5,404 bases of DNA from positions 1-5,404 of the forward strand of contig CAINSX010000244.1 in the NCBI GenBank assembly GCA_903853185.1, read 5' to 3'. Shown here in pieces: positions 1 through 5,404 of this stretch (its first letter is position 1; the number at the start of each line of letters is the position of its first letter). The notes beneath the pieces were generated by a model, which was given only the letters and a program-made list of their open reading frames with translations, was not told the origin of the DNA and ran no database searches. The DNA is from an uncultured Opitutia bacterium (GTDB lineage Bacteria > Verrucomicrobiota > Verrucomicrobiia > Opitutales > UBA953). The translations under genes and the position numbers were made by a program.

Positions 1-630
1 ATGGAATTCCTCTGGTTGCTGCCGTTCCTCGCCCTTTGCGCCTTCGCCGCTTGGAAGTCCGGACCCGCCGTCGAGGCCGCTTTCTTCACCGTCAAGGATA
101 CCGCGAGCGGCCTGCCGATCGCCGACTTCCGTGAGTGGTGGCGCCAGACGACCGGTGCGACCTACGATTCGCGTAACTCGCTCGTCGTCGGCTTCGTGAT
201 GGGTTTCGCGGTCATCCCGATCGTCTTCACGATCGCTGAAGACGCGCTTTCCAACGTGCCGAACTCCTTGGTCTCCGGCTCCCTCGCCCTCGGCGCCAGC
301 CGCTGGCAGACGGTCTGGAGCGTGGTGGTGCCGACCGCCATCTCGGGCATCGTCTCGGGTGTCATGATCGGCTTCGGTCGCGCGATCGGTGAGACGATGA
401 TCGTCGTGATGGCCACGGGTAATACCGCGGTGATGGAGTCCAATCCTTTCAGTGGCATGCGTACGCTCTCGGCCAATATCGCCGTCGAGCTGCCCGAAGC
501 CGCCGCCGGCCATACCCATTACCGCGCGCTCTTCCTTGGCGCCTGCTGCCTCTTCCTGCTCACCTTCGTGATCAACACCCTCGCGGAAGTCCTCCGCCAG
601 CGCCTGCGTGAGCGCTATAAAGTCGTCTGA
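1..630 (+). CDS. pstC: Phosphate ABC transporter permease PstC, C-terminal part (5' truncated by the window)
   Basis: PstC is one of the two inner-membrane permeases of the PstSCAB importer, which moves inorganic phosphate from the periplasmic binding protein PstS into the cytoplasm using ATP. The visible 209 residues hold the second half of the permease domain. A hydrophobic helix lies at about residues 2-17. The run RNSLVVGFVMGFAVIPIVF (58-76) begins the core. The cytoplasmic EAA loop, which docks on PstB, spans about 79-117 with LALGASRWQT at 95-104. The conserved GRAIGETM follows (R127, E131), in the region implicated in phosphate movement. A last helix lies at about 176-194 before a basic tail. 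The first ATG in the window is almost certainly an internal methionine, because whole PstC proteins have about 300 or more residues and the upstream helices are missing here. The gene ends 2 bases before pstA. Identification is firm; the true start is outside the window. Confidence 0.95.
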   Translation: MEFLWLLPFLALCAFAAWKSGPAVEAAFFTVKDTASGLPIADFREWWRQTTGATYDSRNSLVVGFVMGFAVIPIVFTIAEDALSNVPNSLVSGSLALGASRWQTVWSVVVPTAISGIVSGVMIGFGRAIGETMIVVMATGNTAVMESNPFSGMRTLSANIAVELPEAAAGHTHYRALFLGACCLFLLTFVINTLAEVLRQRLRERYKVV

Positions 631-632
631 CC

Positions 633-2267
633 ATGGCCTCCTCTACTGATAGCAGCACGCCTCGCGGTGAAGCCTTTGTCTGGTTCACGGGCCTCGGCCT
701 CATCATCGGCTTGGGCATGGTCATCGGCCTGCTTTCCTTGGTCATCGTAAACGGCATCACGGTCTTCTGGGCGCCTCAGGTGCCGGTCGCCCAGGTCGAT
801 GACGGCCGCACCCTCATCGGTCAGTTGGCACAACGTCGCGTCCGTGCCGGTTCTCCTGCCGATAAACCACGCTATGAGCTTCAGTATCAGGTCGGTCTGC
901 GTGAACTGAACGGAAATTCCTACCTCTGGGTCGACGAAGCCAAGATCAAGTCCGAGAGTTTCCCCGCCGATGTCCTCGGCCTTGAGCGCGTCGAGAACGG
1001 CCCGGCCTTCGTCCGCCCGCAATCCCTACGTAAGTCCGACGGCAAGGTCATCGCCGCGACGGACGCGGGCTTCGAAGACGCTTTCCAGGCCGAAGTCGCC
1101 GCCGCCGCAGTGGTCCGCGAAAAGTTGATCGAGATCACCCGCCATCGCATCGGCGACGTGAACGGCGAGATGGACAAGGCCCGCGTGGCCCTGCGCCGGG
1201 CCGAAGACCTGAAGCTGGCGGACGAAGTCGAAGCCCGCCGACGCCAGATCGCCGGACTCGAAGAACGTTTCGCCACCTTGCAGGCCGAAGCCAAGAAGGT
1301 CGTCGAGGGCGGCGCAGTCGCTTCGCTCATCTCCAAAGACGCTTCGAATCGCGAAGTCGTCGTCCCGCTCACCCAGGTCATCCGCGCCTGGTTCCCCAAT
1401 CGCCTTGATACCTGGGGTCGGGTGAAGCTCTTCTTCTCCCGTCTCGGTGAGTTCGTCTTTGACGAACCCCGCGAGGCTAACACCGAAGGCGGCCTGATGC
1501 CTGCGATCTTCGGTACGCTGGTCATGACGGTGTTCATGAGCCTGCTGGTCACACCCTTCGGCGTCATCACGGCCATCTATCTCCGCGAATACGCACAGCA
1601 GGGCGCTGTCCTGCGGATCGTGCGTATCAGCGTCAACAACCTCGCCGGCGTCCCCTCCATCGTCTTCGGCGTCTTCGGTCTCGGCTTCTTCGTCTACGTG
1701 CTGGGCGGTTCCATCGACCAGCTCTTCTTCGCCGACCAGCTGAAGTATAACAACAATACGCCGGTCTTCGGTACGGGTGGCCTGCTCTGGTGTTCGCTGA
1801 CACTCGCCCTGATGACGCTGCCGGTGGTCATCGTCGCAACCGAAGAAGCCCTCGCGGCGGTCCCGCGCGGCATGCGTGAGGCTTCCTTGGCTACGGGAGC
1901 TTCGAAGTGGCAGACGATCCGTGACATCCTCCTGCCGGCGTCCGCCCCGGGCATCCTGACCGGCGTCATCCTCGCCATGGCCCGTGGGGCAGGGGAGGTC
2001 GCTCCGCTGATGCTCGTCGGCGTGGTCAAGCTCGCCCCGACGCTGCCTTTCGACGGTTCCGCCCCCTTCCTGCATATGGACCGCAAGTTCATGCACCTGG
2101 GCTTCCACGTGTATGACCTCGGCTTCCAGTCGCCGGACTCCGACGCCGCCCGTCCGATGGTCTTCGCCACCACGCTGCTCCTGATCGTCCTCGTCGTCTG
2201 CCTGAACATCGGCGCGATCTGGATCCGCAACCGCCTCCGCGCTCGCTTCAAGGGAGCTTCCTTCTAA
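633..2267 (+). CDS. pstA: Phosphate ABC transporter permease PstA, long form with inserted soluble domain
   Basis: This is the second permease of the Pst phosphate importer and pairs with PstC in the inner membrane. It has 544 residues, against roughly 300 in E. coli PstA. The order is: a membrane helix at about 17-39; a soluble insert at about 45-275; then the permease core at 285-530. The insert resembles the N-terminal region (DUF3333-like, from memory) of long PstA proteins. It carries a charged helical stretch at about 148-223 that reads as a coiled coil. Core hallmarks are REANTEGG (280-287), NNLAGVPSIVFGVFGLGFF (335-353), the EAA loop around TEEALAAVPRG to TGASKWQT (403-428) and RGAGEVAPLM (451-460). 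The ATG at 633 directly follows the pstC stop with only 2 bases between and no Shine-Dalgarno sequence, so translational coupling is likely. No in-frame disruption is visible. The long form is known in gammaproteobacteria, so its length is not an artefact of fusion. Confidence 0.95.
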   Translation: MASSTDSSTPRGEAFVWFTGLGLIIGLGMVIGLLSLVIVNGITVFWAPQVPVAQVDDGRTLIGQLAQRRVRAGSPADKPRYELQYQVGLRELNGNSYLWVDEAKIKSESFPADVLGLERVENGPAFVRPQSLRKSDGKVIAATDAGFEDAFQAEVAAAAVVREKLIEITRHRIGDVNGEMDKARVALRRAEDLKLADEVEARRRQIAGLEERFATLQAEAKKVVEGGAVASLISKDASNREVVVPLTQVIRAWFPNRLDTWGRVKLFFSRLGEFVFDEPREANTEGGLMPAIFGTLVMTVFMSLLVTPFGVITAIYLREYAQQGAVLRIVRISVNNLAGVPSIVFGVFGLGFFVYVLGGSIDQLFFADQLKYNNNTPVFGTGGLLWCSLTLALMTLPVVIVATEEALAAVPRGMREASLATGASKWQTIRDILLPASAPGILTGVILAMARGAGEVAPLMLVGVVKLAPTLPFDGSAPFLHMDRKFMHLGFHVYDLGFQSPDSDAARPMVFATTLLLIVLVVCLNIGAIWIRNRLRARFKGASF

Positions 2268-2281
2268 AAACATAACCAGTC

Positions 2282-3106
2282 ATGCCCCAGATCATGAACC
2301 CTCCTTCTTCATCCCGCATCAAGGTCCGCCCCGCCACCGAGCGCGAAGGTCGCAAGGACTACATCAGTATCCGCGACTACGGTTTCTGGTATGGCCAGAA
2401 GAAGGCCCTCGACGCCATCTCGCTCGACATCCCGGAACGCCAGGTGGTCGCCTTCATCGGTCCGTCGGGCTGCGGCAAGTCCACGCTCCTGCGCAACCTG
2501 AACCGCATGAACGACCTCGTGGACGGCGTCCATCATGAGGGTGACATCACCATCAATGGCCGTTCGATCTACGACCCAGGCCTGGAGGTCATCTCGCTCC
2601 GCCGCCGCGTCGGCATGGTCTTCCAGAAGTCCAACCCCTTCCCGAAATCCATCTTCGAGAACGTTGTCTACGCCCTGCGCGTGGTCGGCGTCCGGGATCG
2701 TGCCGTCCTCGAGGAGGCCTGCGAGACCTCGCTCCGCAAAGCCGCCCTCTGGGACGAGGTGAAAGACCGCCTCGATGACAGCGCCCTCGGGCTCTCCGGC
2801 GGCCAGATGCAGCGCCTTTGCATCGCCCGCGCCATCGCCAACCGGCCCGAGATCCTGCTGATGGACGAGCCTTGCTCGGCCCTCGACCCGATCGCCACCG
2901 GCAAGATCGAGGAGCTCATCCACGAGCTGAAGGACCAGTTCACGATCGTCATCGTCACGCACTCGATGCAGCAGGCGGCCCGTGTGTCGGACCGCACCGC
3001 CTTCTTCTATCTCGGCAAGCAGATCGAATACGATACCACCGAGAAGATCTTCATGAACCCGTCGCAGGCCCAGACCGAGGCCTACATCTCGGGCCGCTTC
3101 GGTTGA
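2282..3106 (+). CDS. pstB: Phosphate ABC transporter ATP-binding protein PstB
   Basis: PstB is the ATPase subunit that works as a dimer on the cytoplasmic face of PstCA. All ABC motifs are present: Walker A GPSGCGKST (60-68), Q-loop glutamine at 115 in VFQKSNPFP, signature LSGGQ (171-175), Walker B ILLMDEP (191-197, catalytic E196), D-loop SALD (199-202) and switch histidine H227 in THSMQQA. The NPFP-KSI-ENV block after the Q-loop and the end SGRFG are typical of PstB and separate it from other ABC ATPases. At 274 residues it is slightly longer than the usual 250-260, with about 25 extra residues before the first strand. An alternative start is the ATG at 2294 (residue 5). Neither start has a clear Shine-Dalgarno sequence; the 14-base gap after pstA is A-rich. 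All catalytic residues are intact, so the protein should be active. Confidence 0.97.
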   Translation: MPQIMNPPSSSRIKVRPATEREGRKDYISIRDYGFWYGQKKALDAISLDIPERQVVAFIGPSGCGKSTLLRNLNRMNDLVDGVHHEGDITINGRSIYDPGLEVISLRRRVGMVFQKSNPFPKSIFENVVYALRVVGVRDRAVLEEACETSLRKAALWDEVKDRLDDSALGLSGGQMQRLCIARAIANRPEILLMDEPCSALDPIATGKIEELIHELKDQFTIVIVTHSMQQAARVSDRTAFFYLGKQIEYDTTEKIFMNPSQAQTEAYISGRFG

Positions 3107-3125
3107 TCCTTTAACAAAAACGACT

Positions 3126-3779
3126 ATGCAACGCTTCTTCCACGACGAACTCCGCCAACTCCGGGACGACCTGATCCTGATGGGCGAGCGTTCGCTCGAC
3201 ATGACCCGACTGGTGCTCCGTGCCGTCGAGACCGGTGACGACTCGCTGGCCCTGCAGGTGCGCGGCATGGATGACCGAGTCGACGAGCTCGAGAAGCGCG
3301 TCGACCGCGAAATCATGCGCTACCTGACGCTCTTCGGCCCGATGGGCAGCGACGTCCGCCTGCTGCTCGCCGCCCGCGACATCGGCCATGACATCGAACG
3401 TATCGCCGACGAGGCTTCGGTCATCGCTAAGCGCGCGATGGTCATCTCCGAGCGCGGTCCGCTCAAGAACCTCCTGCACGTGCCGACCGAAGGCATCATC
3501 GCCTGCGAAGTCCTCCGCCTCGCTCTGGACAGCTTCATCGAGGGAGACATCGCCAAGGCACGCCTGGTGTTGGAGCGCGACGCCGAGATCGATGCCCTCA
3601 ATCGTAGGAACTACGAGGAGCTCTTCGGTAAGGCCGGCGATTCCACCAAGGTGTCCGCCTCCCACGTCGAGCTGATCTTCATCTCCAAGGCCCTCGAGCG
3701 TATCGGCGACCACTCTAAGAACATCGCCGAACAGGTCATCTTCCTGCTCTCCGGCGAGGACGTCCGTCACACCCGCTAA
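3126..3779 (+). CDS. phoU: Phosphate-signalling regulator PhoU
   Basis: PhoU is a cytoplasmic helical protein that links the Pst transporter to the PhoR/PhoB two-component system and restrains phosphate uptake and Pho-regulon expression when phosphate is plentiful. The 217-residue protein has the expected two repeated three-helix bundles and is near the usual length of about 220-240. Each repeat carries the ExxxD metal-binding signature: ERIAD (91-95) in the first half, within RDIGHDIERIADEASVIAKR (84-103), and ERIGD (191-195) in the second, within ALERIGDHSKNIAEQVIF (189-206). The start at 3126 gives MQRFFHDELRQLRDDLILMG, a normal PhoU beginning. The gene lies 19 bases after pstB, in the standard pstCAB-phoU order, and the strong hairpin just after its stop suggests it ends the operon. 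No phoB or phoR is visible in the window. Confidence 0.95.
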   Translation: MQRFFHDELRQLRDDLILMGERSLDMTRLVLRAVETGDDSLALQVRGMDDRVDELEKRVDREIMRYLTLFGPMGSDVRLLLAARDIGHDIERIADEASVIAKRAMVISERGPLKNLLHVPTEGIIACEVLRLALDSFIEGDIAKARLVLERDAEIDALNRRNYEELFGKAGDSTKVSASHVELIFISKALERIGDHSKNIAEQVIFLLSGEDVRHTR

Positions 3780-3785
3780 GCCTTT

Positions 3786-3822
3786 CACAGGAAAGTCTCC
3801 CTTGTCGGGGGGCTTTCCTGTG
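3786..3822 (+). terminator. Strong 16-bp hairpin after phoU; probable end or processing site of the pst-phoU transcript
   Basis: Bases 3786-3801 (CACAGGAAAGTCTCCC) pair with 3807-3822 (GGGGGGCTTTCCTGTG) around the five-base loop TTGTC. Fourteen pairs are Watson-Crick and two are U-G wobbles in + strand RNA (3796 with 3812, 3798 with 3810). It begins 6 bases after the phoU stop. There is no T-tract after the stem, so it is not a textbook intrinsic terminator. It could instead stabilise the 3' end of the message or act with a termination factor. The hairpin itself is certain from the sequence; the termination role is inferred. Confidence 0.6.
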
Positions 3823-3829
3823 GTATGAT
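3802..3829 (+). promoter_or_regulatory. Candidate sigma70-type promoter for the YvlD-like gene, overlapping the phoU hairpin
   Basis: A near-consensus -10 element TATGAT lies at 3824-3829 (5 of 6 matches to TATAAT). A weaker -35 TTGTCG lies at 3802-3807 (4 of 6 to TTGACA), with a 16-base spacer. The predicted start point, about 7 bases past the -10, is at or next to the ATG at 3836. The -35 sits in the hairpin loop and the spacer is the right arm of the stem. The call rests on motif match and position only. Confidence 0.45.
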
Positions 3830-3835
3830 GCGGGA

Positions 3836-4285
3836 ATGGAAGTCGCACGTCGTCTCGGAGTCTTGGTCCTCGAATGGGCCTCCCTTGCCTTAGGGGTCTT
3901 CTTGGCTCAACGGTTCCATTTCCTAACCTACGCCGATGGAGTCACCTTGGCTGTCGTCGCGGTCGTGCTTGGACTCTTCAATTCCTTCCTGCGTCCATTC
4001 CTCCTGGCGATCTTCATGATTGTCTCGATCCCGATCCTCATCCTCACCCTCGGCTTGGGTGCCTATCTGGTGCTTTTCTTGACCAACGGCGCCATCCTCT
4101 ACCTCACTAAGGAGTTGGTATCTGACCTGCACCTTACCAATTGGGCCATGGCGACTTTGACCATTTCCATCACCTCCTGGATGATATCTTCCGCTGTCGG
4201 TATCGATCAGCTCAAGCCGCTGCGCCGGGCTAATGAAGCCAAGGCCAACGCCCAGAAGGCCAAGGACGACGCCATCGATATCTGA
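3836..4285 (+). CDS. Small membrane protein of the YvlD / phage holin 4 family (PF04020-like)
   Basis: A 149-residue integral membrane protein with about four hydrophobic segments, at roughly 7-25, 34-50, 54-90 (possibly two helices) and 103-122. A lysine- and alanine-rich cytoplasmic-looking tail follows (127-149). The core VVLGLFNSFLRPFLL (43-57), followed by PILILTLGLG (66-75) and NGAILYLTKELVSDLHL (84-100), matches the family pattern LGLxNxxxRP, LTLG, then a final helix. Members are widespread in bacterial chromosomes under the name phage holin family protein, but a lytic role is generally unproven. B. subtilis YvlD is a familiar relative. No phage genes are nearby, so lysis is unlikely here. 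Codon use is less GC-biased than in the pst genes, with TTA, CTA and ATA codons present. It probably has its own promoter within the phoU hairpin. Family placement is fairly sure; function is unknown. Confidence 0.8.
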   Translation: MEVARRLGVLVLEWASLALGVFLAQRFHFLTYADGVTLAVVAVVLGLFNSFLRPFLLAIFMIVSIPILILTLGLGAYLVLFLTNGAILYLTKELVSDLHLTNWAMATLTISITSWMISSAVGIDQLKPLRRANEAKANAQKAKDDAIDI

Positions 4286-4287
4286 GA

Positions 4288-4304
4288 GGCGAGCAGGGCT
4301 CGCC
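4288..4304. other. Perfect 7-bp hairpin just after the YvlD-like gene
   Basis: GGCGAGC (4288-4294) and GCTCGCC (4298-4304) pair perfectly around the three-base loop AGG, starting 2 bases after the stop codon at 4283-4285. No T-run follows; the next bases are the G-rich array starting at 4305. It may help end the transcript or form the left edge of the repeat element. The pairing is visible; the role is a guess. Confidence 0.5.
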
Positions 4305-4336
4305 AGGGGTAGGGGTTGGGGCAGGGGTAGGGATGG
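4305..4336 (+). repeat. G-rich hexamer array, left arm of an inverted repeat; G-quadruplex motif on the + strand
   Basis: Five imperfect six-base units follow the first A: GGGGTA, GGGGTT, GGGGCA, GGGGTA and GGGATG. The G-tracts (4306-4309, 4312-4315, 4318-4321, 4324-4327, 4330-4332) have two-base linkers and fully satisfy the usual quadruplex rule of four runs of three or more G with short loops. Bases 4318-4334 are the exact reverse complement of 4406-4422. Such an array would form a quadruplex in a + strand RNA or in the + DNA strand. Confidence 0.8.
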
Positions 4337-4390
4337 TTTGAAATCATGTCAGCAGGGTCTCGGACGCTACGCTTGTGGTGTTGGGTTATT

Positions 4391-4424
4391 CCTACCCCGA
4401 CCCCTATCCCTACCCCTGCCCCTA
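4391..4424 (-). repeat. C-rich hexamer array, right arm of the inverted repeat; G-quadruplex motif on the - strand
   Basis: Read on the minus strand this arm is GGGGCA, GGGGTA, GGGATA, GGGGTC, GGGGTA, GG: again five full G-tracts, with linkers of two or three bases. C-tracts on the + strand are at 4395-4398, 4401-4404, 4408-4410, 4413-4416 and 4419-4422. It shares a perfect 17-bp inverted match with the left arm, across a 71-base gap (4335-4405). It lies 53 bases upstream of the aminotransferase ATG, so it would sit in that gene's leader if transcription starts further upstream. Confidence 0.8.
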
Positions 4425-4477
4425 ATCGGTCAGTCTTGCCAATCCGCTGGGAGTCCTTTGCGTGGGGGCTCCACGCC

Positions 4478-5404
4478 ATGTCGAATCCCGCTCTCTCCTC
4501 CTGGGCCCGTAACGTCGCCCCTTCACCGACCCTCGCCGTCGATGCCAAGGCGAAGGCCCTCAAGGCCGCCGGCAAGGACGTCGTCGGCTTCGGAGTCGGC
4601 GAGCCTGACTTCGACACCCCGCAGTTCGTCAAGGACGCCTGCGCCAAGGCCCTGGCCGACGGCCAGACGAAGTATGCCCCCACGCCGGGCATCCCCGCCC
4701 TCCGCAAGGCCATCGCCGAGGACTACACCCGTCGCGGTTTCACCGGCATCGCCGACGCCAACGTCGTCGTCTCCCCGGGCGGCAAGATGTCCTGCTACCT
4801 CGCCATCCTCGCCACGATCAGCGCCGGCGACGAAGTCATCATCCCGGCCCCGTATTGGGTGAGCTACCCTGAAATGGTGAAGCTCGCCGGCGGTACGCCC
4901 GTCGTCGTCAACGCCGAGGACGTCACCGGTTTCAAAATCACCCCGGCCCAGCTGACCGCCGCGCTCACCCCGAAGACGCGCATGGTCATCATCAACAGCC
5001 CGTCCAACCCGACCGGCGCCGTCTACTCCCGCGCCGAGCTCGAAGCCCTCGTGGCCATCTGCGTGAAGGCCAACGTTTGGATCATGTCCGACGAGATCTA
5101 CGAGAACCTCGTCTATGACGGCCAGACCACCTGCAGCCCGGCGACCTTCTCGCCTGAAGCCGCCCGCTTGACCATCACCGTCTCCGGCTACGCCAAGAGC
5201 TACTCCATGACCGGCTGGCGCCTCGGCACCTTGGTCGCCTCCGACAAGTCGCTCGTCGCCGCCGTCGCCGACCTCCAGAGCCAGATCTCGTCCAACGCCA
5301 CCACCTTCGCGCAGTTCGGCGCCCTCGCGGTGCACCAGCACCCCGACAAGGCCAAGGCCTCCCTCGCCGAGATGGGCGCCGTCTTCGACAAGCGCCGCCT
5401 CAAC
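4478..5404 (+). CDS. Class I/II PLP-dependent aminotransferase, aspartate (possibly aspartate/prephenate) type, 3' truncated by the window
   Basis: The open frame from the ATG at 4478 runs to the window edge, giving 309 residues of an expected total near 390. It is a cytoplasmic fold-type I aminotransferase, class Ib, probably converting aspartate and 2-oxoglutarate to oxaloacetate and glutamate. Visible landmarks are PSPTLA (15-20), VGEPDFDTP (40-48), TKYAPTPGIPALRKAI (64-79), GGK (101-103), PAPYWVSYPEM (123-133), SPSNPTG (174-180, cofactor-contacting N177), SDEIYE (204-209, D205 to the pyridine nitrogen, Y208), the Schiff-base lysine K240 in GYAKSYSMTGWRLG, and phosphate-binding R248. The missing part includes the C-terminal arginine that binds the substrate alpha-carboxylate. 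The start matches the usual family N-terminus; a GGGGG run at 4464-4468 is only a weak ribosome-binding candidate. The close likeness to Thermus-type enzymes, including GGK103, allows prephenate use as well. No linked amino-acid genes are visible to decide this. Confidence 0.93.
   Translation, partial: MSNPALSSWARNVAPSPTLAVDAKAKALKAAGKDVVGFGVGEPDFDTPQFVKDACAKALADGQTKYAPTPGIPALRKAIAEDYTRRGFTGIADANVVVSPGGKMSCYLAILATISAGDEVIIPAPYWVSYPEMVKLAGGTPVVVNAEDVTGFKITPAQLTAALTPKTRMVIINSPSNPTGAVYSRAELEALVAICVKANVWIMSDEIYENLVYDGQTTCSPATFSPEAARLTITVSGYAKSYSMTGWRLGTLVASDKSLVAAVADLQSQISSNATTFAQFGALAVHQHPDKAKASLAEMGAVFDKRRLN

Noticed and set aside
1..3. The ATG at base 1 as the start of pstC
   Set aside because: The protein from here lacks the first half of the permease domain, so this is most likely an internal methionine at the window edge.
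1026..2273. A 415-codon open frame on the minus strand opposite pstA
   Set aside because: Its translation is mostly acidic and polar, rich in D, E, H, Q and R, with no recognisable domain. This is the usual antisense shadow of a GC-rich gene, and pstA on the other strand is unmistakable.
2309..3316. A 335-codon minus-strand open frame opposite pstB and the start of phoU
   Set aside because: It spans two well-identified genes, has a low-complexity composition and lacks any family motif; it is an antisense shadow.
3836..4285. Prophage remnant suggested by the holin-family label
   Set aside because: No endolysin, structural or integrase gene is nearby, and the family is common outside phages.
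4305..4424. A CRISPR array or telomere-like repeat
   Set aside because: There are no regular spacers and no repeats of CRISPR length; the units are six-base and imperfect, within a chromosomal intergenic gap flanked by housekeeping genes.
4436..4464. A possible promoter with TTGCCA at 4436-4441 upstream of the aminotransferase
   Set aside because: The -35-like match is good, but no -10-like hexamer lies at a suitable distance; the region at 4457-4464 is TTTGCGTG.
4233..4862. A 209-codon + strand open frame crossing from the YvlD-like gene through the repeat into the aminotransferase
   Set aside because: It reads through the G-rich repeat into a Pro/Ser/Arg-rich translation that is out of frame with the real aminotransferase starting at 4478.
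4523..5341. A 272-codon minus-strand open frame opposite the aminotransferase
   Set aside because: The translation is Gly/Asp/Val-rich antisense of a gene whose catalytic motifs are clear on the + strand.

Overview
The window is GC-rich, densely coding bacterial DNA with all genes on the + strand. It holds the 3' end of a high-affinity phosphate-uptake operon in the order pstC (3' part), pstA, pstB, phoU. These are followed by a small membrane protein of the YvlD/phage-holin-4 family and by the first 309 codons of a PLP-dependent aspartate-type aminotransferase that runs off the right edge. The organism is probably a Gram-negative bacterium. PstA is the long form, with an inserted soluble domain, best known from gammaproteobacteria. 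The near absence of Shine-Dalgarno sequences and the Thermus-like class Ib aminotransferase would also fit a non-proteobacterial lineage such as Verrucomicrobiota. That placement is an inference from impression and was not tested.

Bases 1-3779 are the Pst-PhoU unit. PstC and PstA form the inner-membrane channel, PstB is the ATPase and PhoU is the regulator that links transporter state to phosphate signalling. Gaps between these genes are 2, 14 and 19 bases, so one polycistronic mRNA is expected. Its promoter, any Pho box, and the PstS binding protein would lie upstream of the window.

Bases 3780-3835 are compact and regulatory. A 16-bp RNA hairpin follows phoU, and a sigma70-like promoter overlaps it. 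The predicted start point of that promoter falls on the ATG of the next gene, suggesting a leaderless transcript. Bases 3836-4285 encode the four-helix YvlD-like membrane protein.

Bases 4286-4477 are a noncoding spacer with the least ordinary sequence in the window. It has a small perfect hairpin, then two G-rich hexamer arrays in opposite orientation (4305-4336 and 4391-4424). Each array carries five G-tracts on one strand, and together they share a perfect 17-bp inverted repeat. This looks like a dispersed, quadruplex-capable intergenic element, although a genome-wide comparison is needed to show that.

Bases 4478-5404 encode the aminotransferase. The genes themselves belong to known families and I see no new multi-gene system. 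The noncoding elements are the parts that deserve a second look.
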